64,000 nucleotides of DNA from Oceanimonas sp052119705 (GCF_052119705.1 NZ_JBGQOP010000006.1:97964-161963), one strand, 5' to 3'; positions 24,620 to 34,294 are shown, counted from the first letter of the stretch. Numbers and translations: made by a program. Notes: generated by a model from the letters alone, not told the origin.

Positions 24620-26596
24620 TTGGATGATGACAGCACACGTATCGATGCTAACTTGACGGATCCTGCTGGGGATTTATCTGCGGATTTGTTGACGGGTCTC
24701 TTTGCGCCACAAGGCCCCTTGGTACAAGCGATAGCGGGCTTTCAGCCTAGAGCGGCGCAAATAGCCATGGCCGATGCCGTCACCCAAGCGCTGCACACTC
24801 AGCAACCGCTGGTGGTTGAGGCGGGCACTGGCACCGGCAAAACCTTCGCCTATTTGGCCCCTGTATTGGCGAGCGGTAAGAAAGTTATCCTCAGTACCGG
24901 CTCGCGCAATCTGCAAGAGCAGCTGTTTCATCGTGACTTGCCGACGCTGATGAAGGCCATGCACTATCATCATCCGGTGGCGCTACTTAAGGGGCGCGCC
25001 AACTATATCTGCATCGAACGCCTTAATTTACTGAACGACAGCGTGCCGCATTTGTCGCCGGAAGGCTTAGCCGACTTGCAAAGAGTGCGCCGCTTTATGC
25101 CCATGACCCACAGCGGGGATATTGGCGATATTCCGGGGTTGGCGGAGCGCAGTGACGTGTTGGCGCTGGTGACCAGCAATAACGACAACTGCTTAGGCCG
25201 AGAATGCGGCCATTATCAAGACTGCTTTCTGGTAAAGGCGCGCGCCAAGGCCATGGACGCACAGGTGGTGGTGGTGAATCATCATCTGTTTTTTGCCGAC
25301 ATGGCGGTGCGCGATACCGGCTTTGGCCAGCTTATTCCCGATGCCGACGCCTATATTCTCGATGAGGCTCATCAGCTGCCAGAGATTGCCGGCCAGTATT
25401 TTGGTCAGAGTCAGTCCAGTCGCCAATGGTTAGAATTAGCGCGTGACGTGCGGCTGGCGCAAAAAGTCGAAGCCAAAGACATGGCGCAAATTGCAAAGGC
25501 GGCAGATCAAATTGAGCGCCATGCCCAAGACTTGCGTCTTACCTTTGGTTACGACAGCTCGCGCGGCCAACTTAGGCCTATGTTGGCTAAGCCCGATGTG
25601 GGCCAAGCGCTGGTGCGCCTCAACGAAAGCGCCAGCTTCGCTTATGATGTTTTGAAGCTGGCGCTGGGGCGGGGCGAACAACTGGACCAAGGCTTTGAGC
25701 GCTTGGTGAGTATGCGCAGCCAATTAGAGTCGGTGACGCGCATCCAAGAAGACGGCTATTCCTATTGGTTTGAATGCACGCGCCTGCACATTAGTTTTCA
25801 TAAGACGCCCTTATCGGTGGCAGAGCGCTTTTCGGCGGAGCTGGCTAAAGAGAAGGTCAGTTGGATTTTCACCTCGGCCACCTTGGCGGTGGGTGACAGC
25901 TTTGGCCACTTTTGTGCGGACATGGGCCTCAATGATTGCCGTACCCTGCAATTAGACAGCCCCTTCGATTACGCCCAGCAGTCACGTTTATGTGTACCGC
26001 GCTATTTACCCGCTACCAATGCCCTTAATCGCGGCAAGCAATTGGCGGAAAGTTTGCTGGAGACCTTAAGCTTGGTACCCGGCGGCAGCTTTTTTCTCTG
26101 CACCAGCTATAAGGTGATGAATGAGGTGGCGGAAATTTTGCGCCAGCAATTAGATCGCACCATATTAGTGCAGGGTGAAGATAACAAGGTGCGCTTGCTC
26201 GAACGATTTAGCCAAGATGGTCGAGCGGTGTTAGTGGCCACCAGCAGCTTTTGGGAAGGCATAGACGTACGTGGGCAGGCATTACGATGCGTGGTGATCG
26301 ACAAATTGCCTTTTAGTGCGCCAGACGATCCACAACTGAGCGCGCGGCTCGAAGACTGTAAACGCCGCGGTGAAGACGGCTTTGTCAAGGTGCAATTACC
26401 CAAGGCCATTATCACCTTAAAACAGGGCGTGGGCCGTTTGATCCGCGATATTAGCGATCAAGGCGTACTGATTATTACCGATGATAGATTAGTCAACCGC
26501 GCCTATGGCGGCGATTTTCTCAATAGTTTACCGGCCATGCCGCGCACCCGAAGCCTGGCCGAGTTGAATGCTTTTTTATTAACGCTGGAGCAATAA
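24620..26596 (+). CDS. yoaA: YoaA, DinG/XPD-like ATP-dependent helicase
   Basis: The 658-residue superfamily 2 helicase matches E. coli YoaA (636) along its length. Walker A is EAGTGTGKT, the Walker B-type box is DEAH in LDEAHQLPEIA, and motif VI is QGVGRLIRD. Four Cys that would bind an Fe-S cluster fit CIERLN and CLGRECGHYQDCF. YoaA works with the polymerase III chi subunit in damage tolerance. The only upstream start codon in frame is TTG at 24620, since the first internal Met is inside the helicase core, so a TTG start is proposed. tsaB follows after one base, the same adjacency as in E. coli. Confidence 0.92.
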   Translation: MDDDSTRIDANLTDPAGDLSADLLTGLFAPQGPLVQAIAGFQPRAAQIAMADAVTQALHTQQPLVVEAGTGTGKTFAYLAPVLASGKKVILSTGSRNLQEQLFHRDLPTLMKAMHYHHPVALLKGRANYICIERLNLLNDSVPHLSPEGLADLQRVRRFMPMTHSGDIGDIPGLAERSDVLALVTSNNDNCLGRECGHYQDCFLVKARAKAMDAQVVVVNHHLFFADMAVRDTGFGQLIPDADAYILDEAHQLPEIAGQYFGQSQSSRQWLELARDVRLAQKVEAKDMAQIAKAADQIERHAQDLRLTFGYDSSRGQLRPMLAKPDVGQALVRLNESASFAYDVLKLALGRGEQLDQGFERLVSMRSQLESVTRIQEDGYSYWFECTRLHISFHKTPLSVAERFSAELAKEKVSWIFTSATLAVGDSFGHFCADMGLNDCRTLQLDSPFDYAQQSRLCVPRYLPATNALNRGKQLAESLLETLSLVPGGSFFLCTSYKVMNEVAEILRQQLDRTILVQGEDNKVRLLERFSQDGRAVLVATSSFWEGIDVRGQALRCVVIDKLPFSAPDDPQLSARLEDCKRRGEDGFVKVQLPKAIITLKQGVGRLIRDISDQGVLIITDDRLVNRAYGGDFLNSLPAMPRTRSLAELNAFLLTLEQ

Positions 26597-26597
26597 T

Positions 26598-27323
26598 ATG
26601 ACCCGCATTTCGGCCAAAATTTTGGCCATAGACACGGCCACCGAGGCCTGTTCAGCCGCCCTGTGGCAAGACGGCCGTTTACTTAGCCGTTATGAGGTCG
26701 CACCACGCGGTCATACGGACTTAATTTTGCCCATGGTGGCCGAGTTATTGGCAGAAAGTGAATTAACGCTTAACCAGCTGGATGCCATCGCCTTCGGCCG
26801 TGGTCCTGGCTCCTTTACGGGCGTGCGCATCACCTTGGGCGTGGCGCAAGGCCTAGCCTTTGGCGCCGATCTGCCCTTACTGGGCGTGTCTAATTTACAA
26901 GCGCTGGCGCAGGGCGCGTATCGAGTTTGCCGAGCCGAGTCGGCTTTAGCGGCGATAGATGCGCGCATGGGGGAGATTTACGTGGGCGGCTTTGCGCTAC
27001 GTAATAATGATGGCGCTAGTGATGGTGAGGGCGATGGCCTGATGATCAGTACCGATCTCGAGCAAGTCCTCACACCGAGTGATTGGCTGGCAAGCACAGC
27101 GGGCCAAGGCTGGACTGTGGGTGTGGGCTCAGGCTTTGTCACCTATCCAGAGCTGAATGCCCGTTATGGTGAGCTATGCACGGCGTTGCCCTATCCCGAG
27201 GCGCAAGACTTATTGCCGCAGGCGTTAGCTATGTGGCAGCAAGGGCTAGGCGTGGCGGCAGCAGAGGCTGTGCCTGTCTATTTGCGAGACAAGGTCACCT
27301 GGCAAAAACTGCCAGGCCGCTAA
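26598..27323 (+). CDS. tsaB: TsaB, tRNA threonylcarbamoyladenosine synthesis protein
   Basis: The 241-residue ASKHA-fold protein has the family opening ILAIDTATEACSAAL and the GPGSFTGVRITLGVAQGLA block. TsaB is the inactive scaffold partner of TsaD; with TsaE and TsaC it makes the t6A37 modification of ANN-decoding tRNAs. It has the usual length (E. coli 231) and follows yoaA in one operon. Confidence 0.95.
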   Translation: MTRISAKILAIDTATEACSAALWQDGRLLSRYEVAPRGHTDLILPMVAELLAESELTLNQLDAIAFGRGPGSFTGVRITLGVAQGLAFGADLPLLGVSNLQALAQGAYRVCRAESALAAIDARMGEIYVGGFALRNNDGASDGEGDGLMISTDLEQVLTPSDWLASTAGQGWTVGVGSGFVTYPELNARYGELCTALPYPEAQDLLPQALAMWQQGLGVAAAEAVPVYLRDKVTWQKLPGR

Positions 27324-27333
27324 GGAAATACCC

Positions 27334-27483
27334 ATGGTTATATTTTCAATCAGGCAGCGTCTCGATAAGCAGTGCTTATTGTTTTACGCACAGCGCCCTT
27401 ATCATCGCAGTTTGCAGTATCGATTGCGCCGACGACGTAATAATCTGCGCAGGACTCGCTTGTGGCATTTTAGGCAGCGTTAG
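27334..27483 (+). CDS. Possible 49-residue basic small protein
   Basis: A short frame starts at ATG 27334, ten bases after tsaB, behind a good AAGGAA ribosome site six bases away. The product begins MVIFSIRQRL and is very rich in Arg (YRLRRRRNNLRRTR). It has no membrane segment or motif that I recognise. The operon position and ribosome site argue for it. The short length and lack of homology argue against. The remaining 170 bases before fadD hold only promoter-like A/T-rich DNA. Confidence 0.35.
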   Translation: MVIFSIRQRLDKQCLLFYAQRPYHRSLQYRLRRRRNNLRRTRLWHFRQR

Positions 27484-27654
27484 TCACGTTATCATTCGCA
27501 ATTTGTGTTATGTTTTAGTTACTTAATTGTGTTTAATTGTCGGTATTAGAACGAGAGGTTTAGGCAAACGGCGTTAAATTTAGTAAAGGGTGATCCGGTT
27601 ACGCGCGCCTATTCAGCTTTGTCATCGCGTTATGTCCTGTACTAGGAGAACAAT

Positions 27655-29376
27655 ATGGAACATGTTCAAGCAGAACCGCAGCCGCTGTCTTTCACGGGCA
27701 AGCCCTGGCTAAACCGATATCCAGACGACGTACCCGACGAGATTGATGCCGATAAATTTAGCTCGTTAATGGAGATGTTTGAGCAGGGCGTTCGTGATTA
27801 TGCCGATAAGCCGGCTTTTACTAACTTCGGTAAGACCATCAGCTATCGGGAGCTAGATACCTTGTCGCGGGACTTTGCGGCTTACTTACAAAGTAGCCTG
27901 CAGCTCAGCGTCGGCGATCGTATCGCCCTTATGATGCCTAACCTGTTGCAGTATCCGGTGTGTTTGTTTGGCGCCTTGCGGGCGGGACTGGTGGTGGTGA
28001 ACGTTAACCCCTTATATACGGCCCGTGAATTAAAATTCCAGTTAAACGATGCTCAAGTAGACACTATCGTGATCGTGGAAAACTTCGCCCATACCTTGAC
28101 CGAAGTCTTGTCTGATACAGCGGTCAAAAACGTGCTGTTAACTCGTATGGGAGATCACTTAGGGCGAGTAAAAGGCACAGTACTGAATTTAGTGGTGAAG
28201 TACGTAAAGAAGTTGATCCCCGCCTATCAGTTGCCCAGCGCCATCACGTATCAAGCCGCCATGGGCGCGGGTAGAAAATTACCGTATGCGCGGCCTACGC
28301 TTACCGGCGACAGCTTAGCTTTCTTACAATATACCGGCGGCACCACAGGGCGCTCAAAAGGCGCCATGTTAAGTCATCGTAATTTGCTGGCTAACGTTGA
28401 ACAATGCGTGGGCGTATACGGACCTGTGCTAAAAGTGGGCAAGGAGAAAGTGGTCACGGCATTACCGCTTTATCATATATTTGCGCTCACTGCGAACGGC
28501 CTGTTGTTCTTTCGCTTAGGGTCGGAAAACTTATTAATCACCAATCCGCGGGATATTCCCCGCTTCGTGAAAGAGCTAGATAACGCGAATTTCACCTGCA
28601 TTACTGGCGTGAATACCTTATTTAATGCGTTGATTAATAATGAAGATTTTCAAAAACTTAACTTTAGTAGTTTGAAGCTCACCATAGGGGGCGGCATGGC
28701 AGTGCAGCGGGTGGTGGCTGAGCACTGGCAGCGCATCACCGGCTGTCGATTGCTTGAAGGCTATGGACTCACCGAATGCTCACCCTTGGTAACCGTCTGC
28801 CCTTATGATATGCAGGCCTATAACGGATCCATCGGCTTGCCGGTGTGCGCCACCGATGTGCGTTTGGTGGACGATCATGATGAAGTGATTAGCTTGACAC
28901 ATACGCCGGGTGAAATGGAGGTAAAAGGGCCACAGGTGATGAGTGGTTACTGGCAGGCCGACCCCAATGAGGCTAAAGGTCCAGACAGCCCTTTTCATGA
29001 TGGCTGGCTGCGTACCGGTGACATTGCCACCATGGATGAGCAAGGCTTCTTTACCATAGTGGATCGCAAGAAAGACATGATATTGGTGTCGGGCTTTAAT
29101 GTGTTCCCCAATGAGATTGAAGAAGTCGCTATGCAGCATCCGAACGTCTTGGAAGCCGCCGCCGTGGGTGTACAACAAGCCGAAGGGGGTGAAATAGTGA
29201 AGCTAGTGGTGGTGAAAAAGCCCGGTACTCAATTGGATGAAAAGACTTTGAAGGATCACTGTCGCCAATATCTTACTGCCTATAAGGTGCCGAAAGTGGT
29301 AGAATTTCGCGACGAATTGCCCAAAACAAACGTCGGTAAAATACTGCGCCGAGAGCTCAGAGACACAGTGTCCTAG
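27655..29376 (+). CDS. fadD: FadD, long-chain fatty acyl-CoA ligase
   Basis: This 573-residue adenylate-forming enzyme activates exogenous fatty acids to acyl-CoA at the inner membrane. The P-loop-like AMP motif is YTGGTTGRSKGAML; GYGLTECSP, the FACS signature DGWLRTGDIA with IVDRKKDMI, and the catalytic Lys in PKTNVGKILRREL are all present. E. coli FadD is 561 residues. The start ATG follows AGGAGAAC. fadR lies 5.8 kb away in this window, and FadR is the expected regulator, but I could not identify a convincing FadR operator upstream. It ends before a strong terminator. Confidence 0.95.
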   Translation: MEHVQAEPQPLSFTGKPWLNRYPDDVPDEIDADKFSSLMEMFEQGVRDYADKPAFTNFGKTISYRELDTLSRDFAAYLQSSLQLSVGDRIALMMPNLLQYPVCLFGALRAGLVVVNVNPLYTARELKFQLNDAQVDTIVIVENFAHTLTEVLSDTAVKNVLLTRMGDHLGRVKGTVLNLVVKYVKKLIPAYQLPSAITYQAAMGAGRKLPYARPTLTGDSLAFLQYTGGTTGRSKGAMLSHRNLLANVEQCVGVYGPVLKVGKEKVVTALPLYHIFALTANGLLFFRLGSENLLITNPRDIPRFVKELDNANFTCITGVNTLFNALINNEDFQKLNFSSLKLTIGGGMAVQRVVAEHWQRITGCRLLEGYGLTECSPLVTVCPYDMQAYNGSIGLPVCATDVRLVDDHDEVISLTHTPGEMEVKGPQVMSGYWQADPNEAKGPDSPFHDGWLRTGDIATMDEQGFFTIVDRKKDMILVSGFNVFPNEIEEVAMQHPNVLEAAAVGVQQAEGGEIVKLVVVKKPGTQLDEKTLKDHCRQYLTAYKVPKVVEFRDELPKTNVGKILRRELRDTVS

Positions 29377-29396
29377 CTTAATTTTCGTTTGCGTTT

Positions 29397-29423
29397 AAAC
29401 CCCGGGCCTCCGGGGTTTTTTAT
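29397..29423 (+). terminator. fadD terminator
   Basis: AAACCCCGG/CCGGGGTTT-type stem with a GCCT loop and T6, between fadD and rnd. Confidence 0.88.
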
Positions 29424-29443
29424 GACCGTTTAGACGAGTACCC

Positions 29444-30538
29444 ATGACTTATACCTTGATCACCGATACCCCAGCCCTCGCCGATTTCTGCCAGACTCCC
29501 GCTCGCGTGCTGGCGCTGGATACGGAATTTATTCGCACTCGCACTTTTTATGCCAAGCCGGGTTTATATCAGCTGTTTGATGGCCAGCAGACGGTATTGA
29601 TTGATCCTGTGGTCGTGCCTGACTTATCGCCTTTATGGCAGTTATTACAAGATCCCGCTCGTATCTGCGTGCTGCACGCGGGGGGAGAAGATTTAGAGTT
29701 ATTACAGCATCAAAGTGGCGGCTTGCCGGCGCATATTCATGACACGCAATTGGCCGCCGCTTTCTTAGGCATAGGTGCCCAAATTGGCTTTGCGCCGCTG
29801 GTAGAAAACCTGCTCGGTGTACATTTAGATAAAGCCCATTCGCGCACCGATTGGCTGGCGCGCCCTTTATCGAGTGCACAACTGAATTATGCGGCGGACG
29901 ATGTGATTTATCTGTATCCCATTTATCAGCAGCTAATGGAGCGTTTGGCCAAGAAAGGGCTGATGGACTGGTTTGAACAAGAGTGTGAGCGGGGCGTTAA
30001 ACGTCGCAGTGAAAGTGTCGACCCGCAATTTGCCTACCTCGACATTAAAAACGCGTGGACACTGGACCGCCAAGCATTGGCGATTTTGCAGCATGTATGC
30101 GAATGGCGCTTAACCGAGGCGCGTCGTCGCGACTTAGCGGTGAACTTTGTGGTGAAAGAAGCGCACTTGTTGCGCGTGGCTGAACGTGCGCCCTTGACGC
30201 TTTCAGATTTGAACAAGTTAGACTTGGATCCCATGGAAATTCGTCGTCACGGTGACACCCTGCTCAAATTAGTGCAAGTGGCACTGGACAGCCCAGAGCG
30301 CTGGCCTGATCCGGTGCAGCGCTTGATTGACTTCCCTGATTACAAAAGCGAGCTAGCGCGCATTAAGGGCTTGATTGATATTGCCGGTGAGCAGGCCGAG
30401 ATACCGACCGAGGTGATAGCGTCAAAGCGAGTGATCCATCAGTACTTAAGCTGGAAGTGGCGCTTGAGTGAGAGCCGAGACATGACGCCCACCTTGTTGC
30501 AGGGCTGGCGTGGCGAGCTGTTAGCGGGGCAGTTATAA
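29444..30538 (+). CDS. rnd: Ribonuclease D
   Basis: The 364-residue 3'-5' exoribonuclease trims tRNA and other stable RNA 3' ends. DEDDy catalytic residues are visible: D26 and E28 in LDTEF, D83 in GGEDLELL and the final Asp/Tyr in YAADDVIYLYPIY. An HRDC domain follows (residues about 210-290). Length is like E. coli RNase D (375). It follows fadD as in E. coli but has its own terminator-separated unit. Confidence 0.95.
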   Translation: MTYTLITDTPALADFCQTPARVLALDTEFIRTRTFYAKPGLYQLFDGQQTVLIDPVVVPDLSPLWQLLQDPARICVLHAGGEDLELLQHQSGGLPAHIHDTQLAAAFLGIGAQIGFAPLVENLLGVHLDKAHSRTDWLARPLSSAQLNYAADDVIYLYPIYQQLMERLAKKGLMDWFEQECERGVKRRSESVDPQFAYLDIKNAWTLDRQALAILQHVCEWRLTEARRRDLAVNFVVKEAHLLRVAERAPLTLSDLNKLDLDPMEIRRHGDTLLKLVQVALDSPERWPDPVQRLIDFPDYKSELARIKGLIDIAGEQAEIPTEVIASKRVIHQYLSWKWRLSESRDMTPTLLQGWRGELLAGQL

Positions 30539-30592
30539 GTGGCTGAGTCGTCAAACGTGAAGCGTAAGGAGTAACCTCCCTCGCTCATGCTG

Positions 30593-30637
30593 CAAAAAGC
30601 CCCAAGGCCAACATCTGTTGGCCTTGGGGCTTTTTTA
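30593..30637. terminator. Bidirectional terminator between rnd and minE
   Basis: An 18-bp stem AAAGCCCCAAGGCCAACA/TGTTGGCCTTGGGGCTTT with T6 on one side and A5 on the other serves both convergent genes. Confidence 0.93.
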
Positions 30638-30681
30638 TTACTGATTTTTTATTACTGAGTGTGTGCGTTAGGCTTGGCTAA

Positions 30682-30966
30682 TTATTCTGTTTTGCCGATC
30701 GCTTTTTCATCCACTTCAGGAAACATAATATTCAGCTCTAACACAGATAGGTTATCGCCTTTCTGATCCAGCTGTACCGAAATTTGATCGATATCTATAT
30801 TCACATACTTACGGATCACCGCCAATATATCTTGTTGCATTTGCGGCAGATAATCCGGGGTATCCCGCCGGCTACGTTCGTGCGCAACTATGATCTGTAA
30901 GCGCTCTTTAGCAAGCTGGGCGCTATTTTGATTTTTTCGCGAACGGAAATAGTTCAGTAGAGACAT
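30682..30966 (-). CDS. minE: MinE, division-site topological specificity factor
   Basis: The 94-residue protein (E. coli 88) begins MSLLNYFRSRKNQNSAQLAKERLQ, with the N-terminal membrane-binding and MinD-contact helix. The C-terminal dimerisation domain includes ILAVIRKYVNID. It stimulates MinD ATPase and drives pole-to-pole oscillation. It is last of the minCDE operon, starting three bases after minD. Confidence 0.96.
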   Translation of the reverse strand: MSLLNYFRSRKNQNSAQLAKERLQIIVAHERSRRDTPDYLPQMQQDILAVIRKYVNIDIDQISVQLDQKGDNLSVLELNIMFPEVDEKAIGKTE

Positions 30967-30969
30967 GCC

Positions 30970-31782
30970 TTAACTCCCAAAAATTCGGCTGAAAAATCCC
31001 TTTTTCTCTTCATCGAGGAAGCGAAAAGGGCGCTCTTCACCTAACAGGCGAGCCACGGCATCGGCATACGCCAGACCCGCATCGGACTCTTCATCCAAGA
31101 TAACTGGCTCACCGGCGTTAGAGGCTTTTAATACGGCTTGTGATTCTGGAATGACACCCAGCAGCGGAATGGCCAAAATTTCCTGAACGTCTTGCACCGC
31201 CAACATGTCGCCGCGATTCACGCGCTCAGGTGAATAACGAGTCAGCAATAGATGCTCCTTGATGGGCTCCATATTGTGCTCTGCACGCCACGACTTAGAC
31301 GATAATATGCCCAGTACGCGATCAGAATCTCGAACCGAAGACACTTCAGGGTTAGTGGTAATAATGGCTTCATCGGCAAAATACAAGGCGATCAGGGCAC
31401 CGGTTTCAATGCCGGCGGGCGAATCACAGATAATGTATTTAAAGTCCATGGCGGCCAAGTCTTTTAAGACCTTCTCTACGCCTTCTCGGGTGAGGGCGTC
31501 TTTATCGCGGGTTTGAGACGCGGGCAAGATATAGAGATTGTCGACCCGCTTATCGCGGATCAAGGCTTGGTTTAAGTTGGCATCGCCGTTGATGACGTTC
31601 ACAAAGTCATACACAACGCGACGCTCACAGCCCATGATCAGGTCTAAGTTACGCAGGCCGATATCGAAGTCGATAACGGCCGTTTTGTGACCCAGCACGG
31701 CTAAACCGGTACCAATGGCCGCGCTAGAGGTTGTTTTACCCACTCCGCCCTTACCAGAGGTGACGACGATAATTCGAGCCAT
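30970..31782 (-). CDS. minD: MinD, septum-site-determining ATPase
   Basis: The 270-residue ParA/MinD ATPase has the deviant Walker A GKGGVGKTT at residues 10-18, switch I/II motifs (DFDIGLRNLD and DSPAGIE) and a C-terminal amphipathic membrane helix (EEKKGFFSRIFGS). It carries MinC to the membrane and oscillates with MinE to keep the Z ring at midcell. E. coli MinD has the same length, 270. Confidence 0.97.
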   Translation of the reverse strand: MARIIVVTSGKGGVGKTTSSAAIGTGLAVLGHKTAVIDFDIGLRNLDLIMGCERRVVYDFVNVINGDANLNQALIRDKRVDNLYILPASQTRDKDALTREGVEKVLKDLAAMDFKYIICDSPAGIETGALIALYFADEAIITTNPEVSSVRDSDRVLGILSSKSWRAEHNMEPIKEHLLLTRYSPERVNRGDMLAVQDVQEILAIPLLGVIPESQAVLKASNAGEPVILDEESDAGLAYADAVARLLGEERPFRFLDEEKKGFFSRIFGS

Positions 31783-31805
31783 ATTTGCTTCCTAAAATCG
31801 TAAAA

Positions 31806-32498
31806 TTAGAGACGGTCGAGCGTTAATTGCTCGTCCACCAAAGAAATAGTGATCGCCTGTTCCCAGTGCTCACCCTGTAATCCTGCGCTGATTTGGTAAT
31901 GGCCGGCGACCGAGACCAGCTCAGCCATCAGTTGCTGGCAATAAATGCGAGCCGACTCATTGCCTTTGGCTCCCGCCACGGCACGGCCGCGTAATTGGCC
32001 ATAAATATGCACACTGTCATCGGCGATCACTTCCGCGCCATTACTGACCGAGCCCAGTACCACCAGTGAGCCATTAGGGGCATACACTTGTTGGCCGGAT
32101 CTTACTGGGCCGCGATGCACCTTAGTATTGGGCAAGTTAAGCAGCTCAGTGGGCACGTCTTTGGGCTCGGTATAGGCAGGCGCGACCGCAGCTTTACCAC
32201 TGCTGATCACCGCTAAACCTGCCGCTCGAGCCGCCGCTCGGGTCGCATCATCCTTAGCGCCGGTAATGCCTACCGGTACTAAATCGAGCTCTCTGAGTGC
32301 GTCCGCCAAGGCGTAGAAGTCTGGCGTATGCGGAAGCTTCTCAATATTAATGACTAAAGGGGCGGCGCGAAAAAAAGCCGGCGCAACTGCTATTTTTTCT
32401 GCTAACAACCGCTTTACTATATTTATATCCTGATCTGCGATGTGCACCACAGAAAGAGTAAAGCTGCTGCCTTTTAATTCAATACCTTGCTCCGCCAT
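31806..32498 (-). CDS. minC: MinC, FtsZ polymerisation inhibitor
   Basis: The 230-residue protein has an N-terminal FtsZ-inhibiting domain (residues about 1-100, IELKGSSFTLSVVHI) and a C-terminal beta-helix (GPVRSGQQVYAPNGSLVVLG, NGAEVIADDSVHIYGQLRGR) that binds MinD. ATG 32498 follows GGGGA and matches the family; the frame extends to 32576 but the extra residues are not conserved. First gene of minCDE, divergent from ycgL as in E. coli. Confidence 0.95.
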   Translation of the reverse strand: MAEQGIELKGSSFTLSVVHIADQDINIVKRLLAEKIAVAPAFFRAAPLVINIEKLPHTPDFYALADALRELDLVPVGITGAKDDATRAAARAAGLAVISSGKAAVAPAYTEPKDVPTELLNLPNTKVHRGPVRSGQQVYAPNGSLVVLGSVSNGAEVIADDSVHIYGQLRGRAVAGAKGNESARIYCQQLMAELVSVAGHYQISAGLQGEHWEQAITISLVDEQLTLDRL

Positions 32499-32529
32499 AA
32501 GCGGCTGTCCCCCGAGGATGTAATCCTTT

Positions 32530-32557
32530 TTGTTATTGGTCGCGCTGATGTTATAGT
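32530..32557 (+). promoter_or_regulatory. Probable ycgL promoter
   Basis: TTGTTA and TATAGT are separated by 16 bases, 47 bases before the ycgL start, in the short divergent region shared with minC. Confidence 0.5.
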
Positions 32558-32603
32558 TTGCCGACCTCACTGGCAATAAAGCCGACGGATTATAGCAATT
32601 TCC

Positions 32604-32885
32604 ATGTTATCTGTAGTATATAAAAGCCTTAAGAAGGCAGAAACTTATCTTTTTGTTGAAAGACGCGACGACTTTTCTCGCGTACCTGCGCCTTTATTGC
32701 AGACTTTCGGCACACCCAAACTGGCCATGATCATTAATTTGGCCACTAAAACCCATTTAGGCCAAGCAGATTTAGCCAAGGTCCGCGCCGCACTGATTAC
32801 CCAAGGTTATTATTTACAATTGCCACCCCCGCCAGAGGACATGCTTAAGCAAATGCGTGAGCAACAAGCGGCGGAGCAAGGCTAG
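32604..32885 (+). CDS. ycgL: YcgL-family protein
   Basis: The 93-residue cytoplasmic protein is a full YcgL domain: MLSVVYKSLKKAETYLFVE, LLQTFGTPKLAM and YYLQLPPPPEDML. Function is not established. It is divergent from minC, the same context as in E. coli and many relatives. Confidence 0.93.
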   Translation: MLSVVYKSLKKAETYLFVERRDDFSRVPAPLLQTFGTPKLAMIINLATKTHLGQADLAKVRAALITQGYYLQLPPPPEDMLKQMREQQAAEQG

Positions 32886-33033
32886 CCAATCGTTTGCAAA
32901 TTGTCAGCTGCCAGCTAAGCCATGCACAACACGGCTTTTACTATAGTCGACTATTTGAAAACGGCCGCCTTTTGCTAACAAGCGTTAAGTGGGCAGGTTA
33001 GACTCATTCACTATCATCACGCACAGGAGCCTT

Positions 33034-33693
33034 ATGTATCAACATCTGGACTTACACGGGCAGCCACTGCCTTATGGCGTGGGTAAAGTGGTGTGCGTGG
33101 GGCGCAGTTATGCGAGTCATGCCGCTGAGCTTAATAATCCCATCCCAAGTGAGCCGCTGTTATTCATTAAACCGGCAACCAGTTTAGTCGGATTAACGGC
33201 CCCCTTGGTGTTACCTAAAGGGCAGGGCGCGATTCACCACGAAGTGGAAGTGGCGCTCTTGATTGGGCGGCGCTTATGCCAAGCCGATGCCGTGCAAGCT
33301 ATGTCCGCCATTGTGGGCATAGGGCTGGCGCTGGATTTAACGCTGCGTGATGTACAAGATACACTTAAAAAACAAGGCCACCCTTGGGAGCGAGCCAAAG
33401 CCTTTGATGGCAGTTGCCCCATGAGCCCCTTTGTGACACCCGATGCCTTAGCTGACTTACAGGCGTTGGACTTTTCACTCACCGTGAATGACCAGCTGCG
33501 CCAAACCGGCAATACCCGAGATTTAATGTGGCCGATTGGGGAGTTGCTGGCTTTTATGAGTCAGTGTTTTACCCTAGAGCCCGGTGACATAGTGCTGACC
33601 GGTACACCTCAAGGGGTGGCTGAGTTGCGGGCATTAGATTCACTTGAGCTGCAATTAAACGGACAGCTTGGTTTTAGTGCGACCGTATCTTAA
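33034..33693 (+). CDS. ycgM: YcgM, fumarylacetoacetate hydrolase-family protein
   Basis: The 219-residue protein is the size of E. coli YcgM. It shows the FAH-fold metal site: HHEVEVALLIG supplies two Glu ligands and the later DLTLRDVQ an Asp. VCVGRSYASHAAE and VLTGTPQGV are family blocks. Members include acylpyruvase and oxaloacetate decarboxylase activities; the substrate here is not determined. ATG 33034 has AGGAG in front, better than the longer frame from 32989. It lies between ycgL and ycgN. Confidence 0.9.
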   Translation: MYQHLDLHGQPLPYGVGKVVCVGRSYASHAAELNNPIPSEPLLFIKPATSLVGLTAPLVLPKGQGAIHHEVEVALLIGRRLCQADAVQAMSAIVGIGLALDLTLRDVQDTLKKQGHPWERAKAFDGSCPMSPFVTPDALADLQALDFSLTVNDQLRQTGNTRDLMWPIGELLAFMSQCFTLEPGDIVLTGTPQGVAELRALDSLELQLNGQLGFSATVS

Positions 33694-33778
33694 TAACTGA
33701 GTCTGAATAATTAGGCGACACAACTAAGCCTGCATAATTAAGACGGAAAAATAAAGCGTTATGACGCAGGAAAAAATA

Positions 33779-34213
33779 ATGGAAAGCAATTTTTGGCATA
33801 CCAAGACCTTAGACCAAATGTCGGATCAAGAATGGGAAGCCTTGTGTGATGGCTGCGGTAAATGCTGCCTCAATAAACTGATCGACGAAGACACGGATGA
33901 GCTGATCCACACCAATGTGTCTTGCGAGTTACTCAATACCCACAGCTGTGCCTGCAGTAACTACGAAAACCGGTTTGATATCGTGCCCGACTGCTTGAAG
34001 ATCACTCGCGATAAGCTGGAAGATTACTTCTGGCTGCCTTCAACCTGCGCCTATCGCTTATTAGCGGAAGGTCAGTCGTTACCCTCTTGGCATCCGCTGC
34101 GTACCGGCTCTAAAAGCGCCATGCACAAAGCCGGACAGTCGGTACGTGGCAAGGTCGTGCCTGAGTCTAAAGCCGGCGCTTGGGAAGACCATATTATTAT
34201 GTGGGCAAGCTGA
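33779..34213 (+). CDS. ycgN: YcgN-family cysteine cluster protein
   Basis: The 144-residue protein has the UPF0260 Cys pattern: CDGCGKCCLNK, then CELLNTHSCACSNYENR and PDCLKITR. The Cys spacing suggests a metal or Fe-S site. Start ATG 33779 follows AGGA and gives MESNFWHTKTLD, aligned with the family; a start at 33761 would add six residues. Third of ycgL-ycgM-ycgN, a conserved trio of unknown joint role. Confidence 0.92.
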   Translation: MESNFWHTKTLDQMSDQEWEALCDGCGKCCLNKLIDEDTDELIHTNVSCELLNTHSCACSNYENRFDIVPDCLKITRDKLEDYFWLPSTCAYRLLAEGQSLPSWHPLRTGSKSAMHKAGQSVRGKVVPESKAGAWEDHIIMWAS

Positions 34214-34294
34214 TTGTTGGTGAGGCGTGAGGGGTAAAGAGTGAGGGGAAAGATAAAAACCTCCACCACTCATGCTAACCACTACATAGTTATC

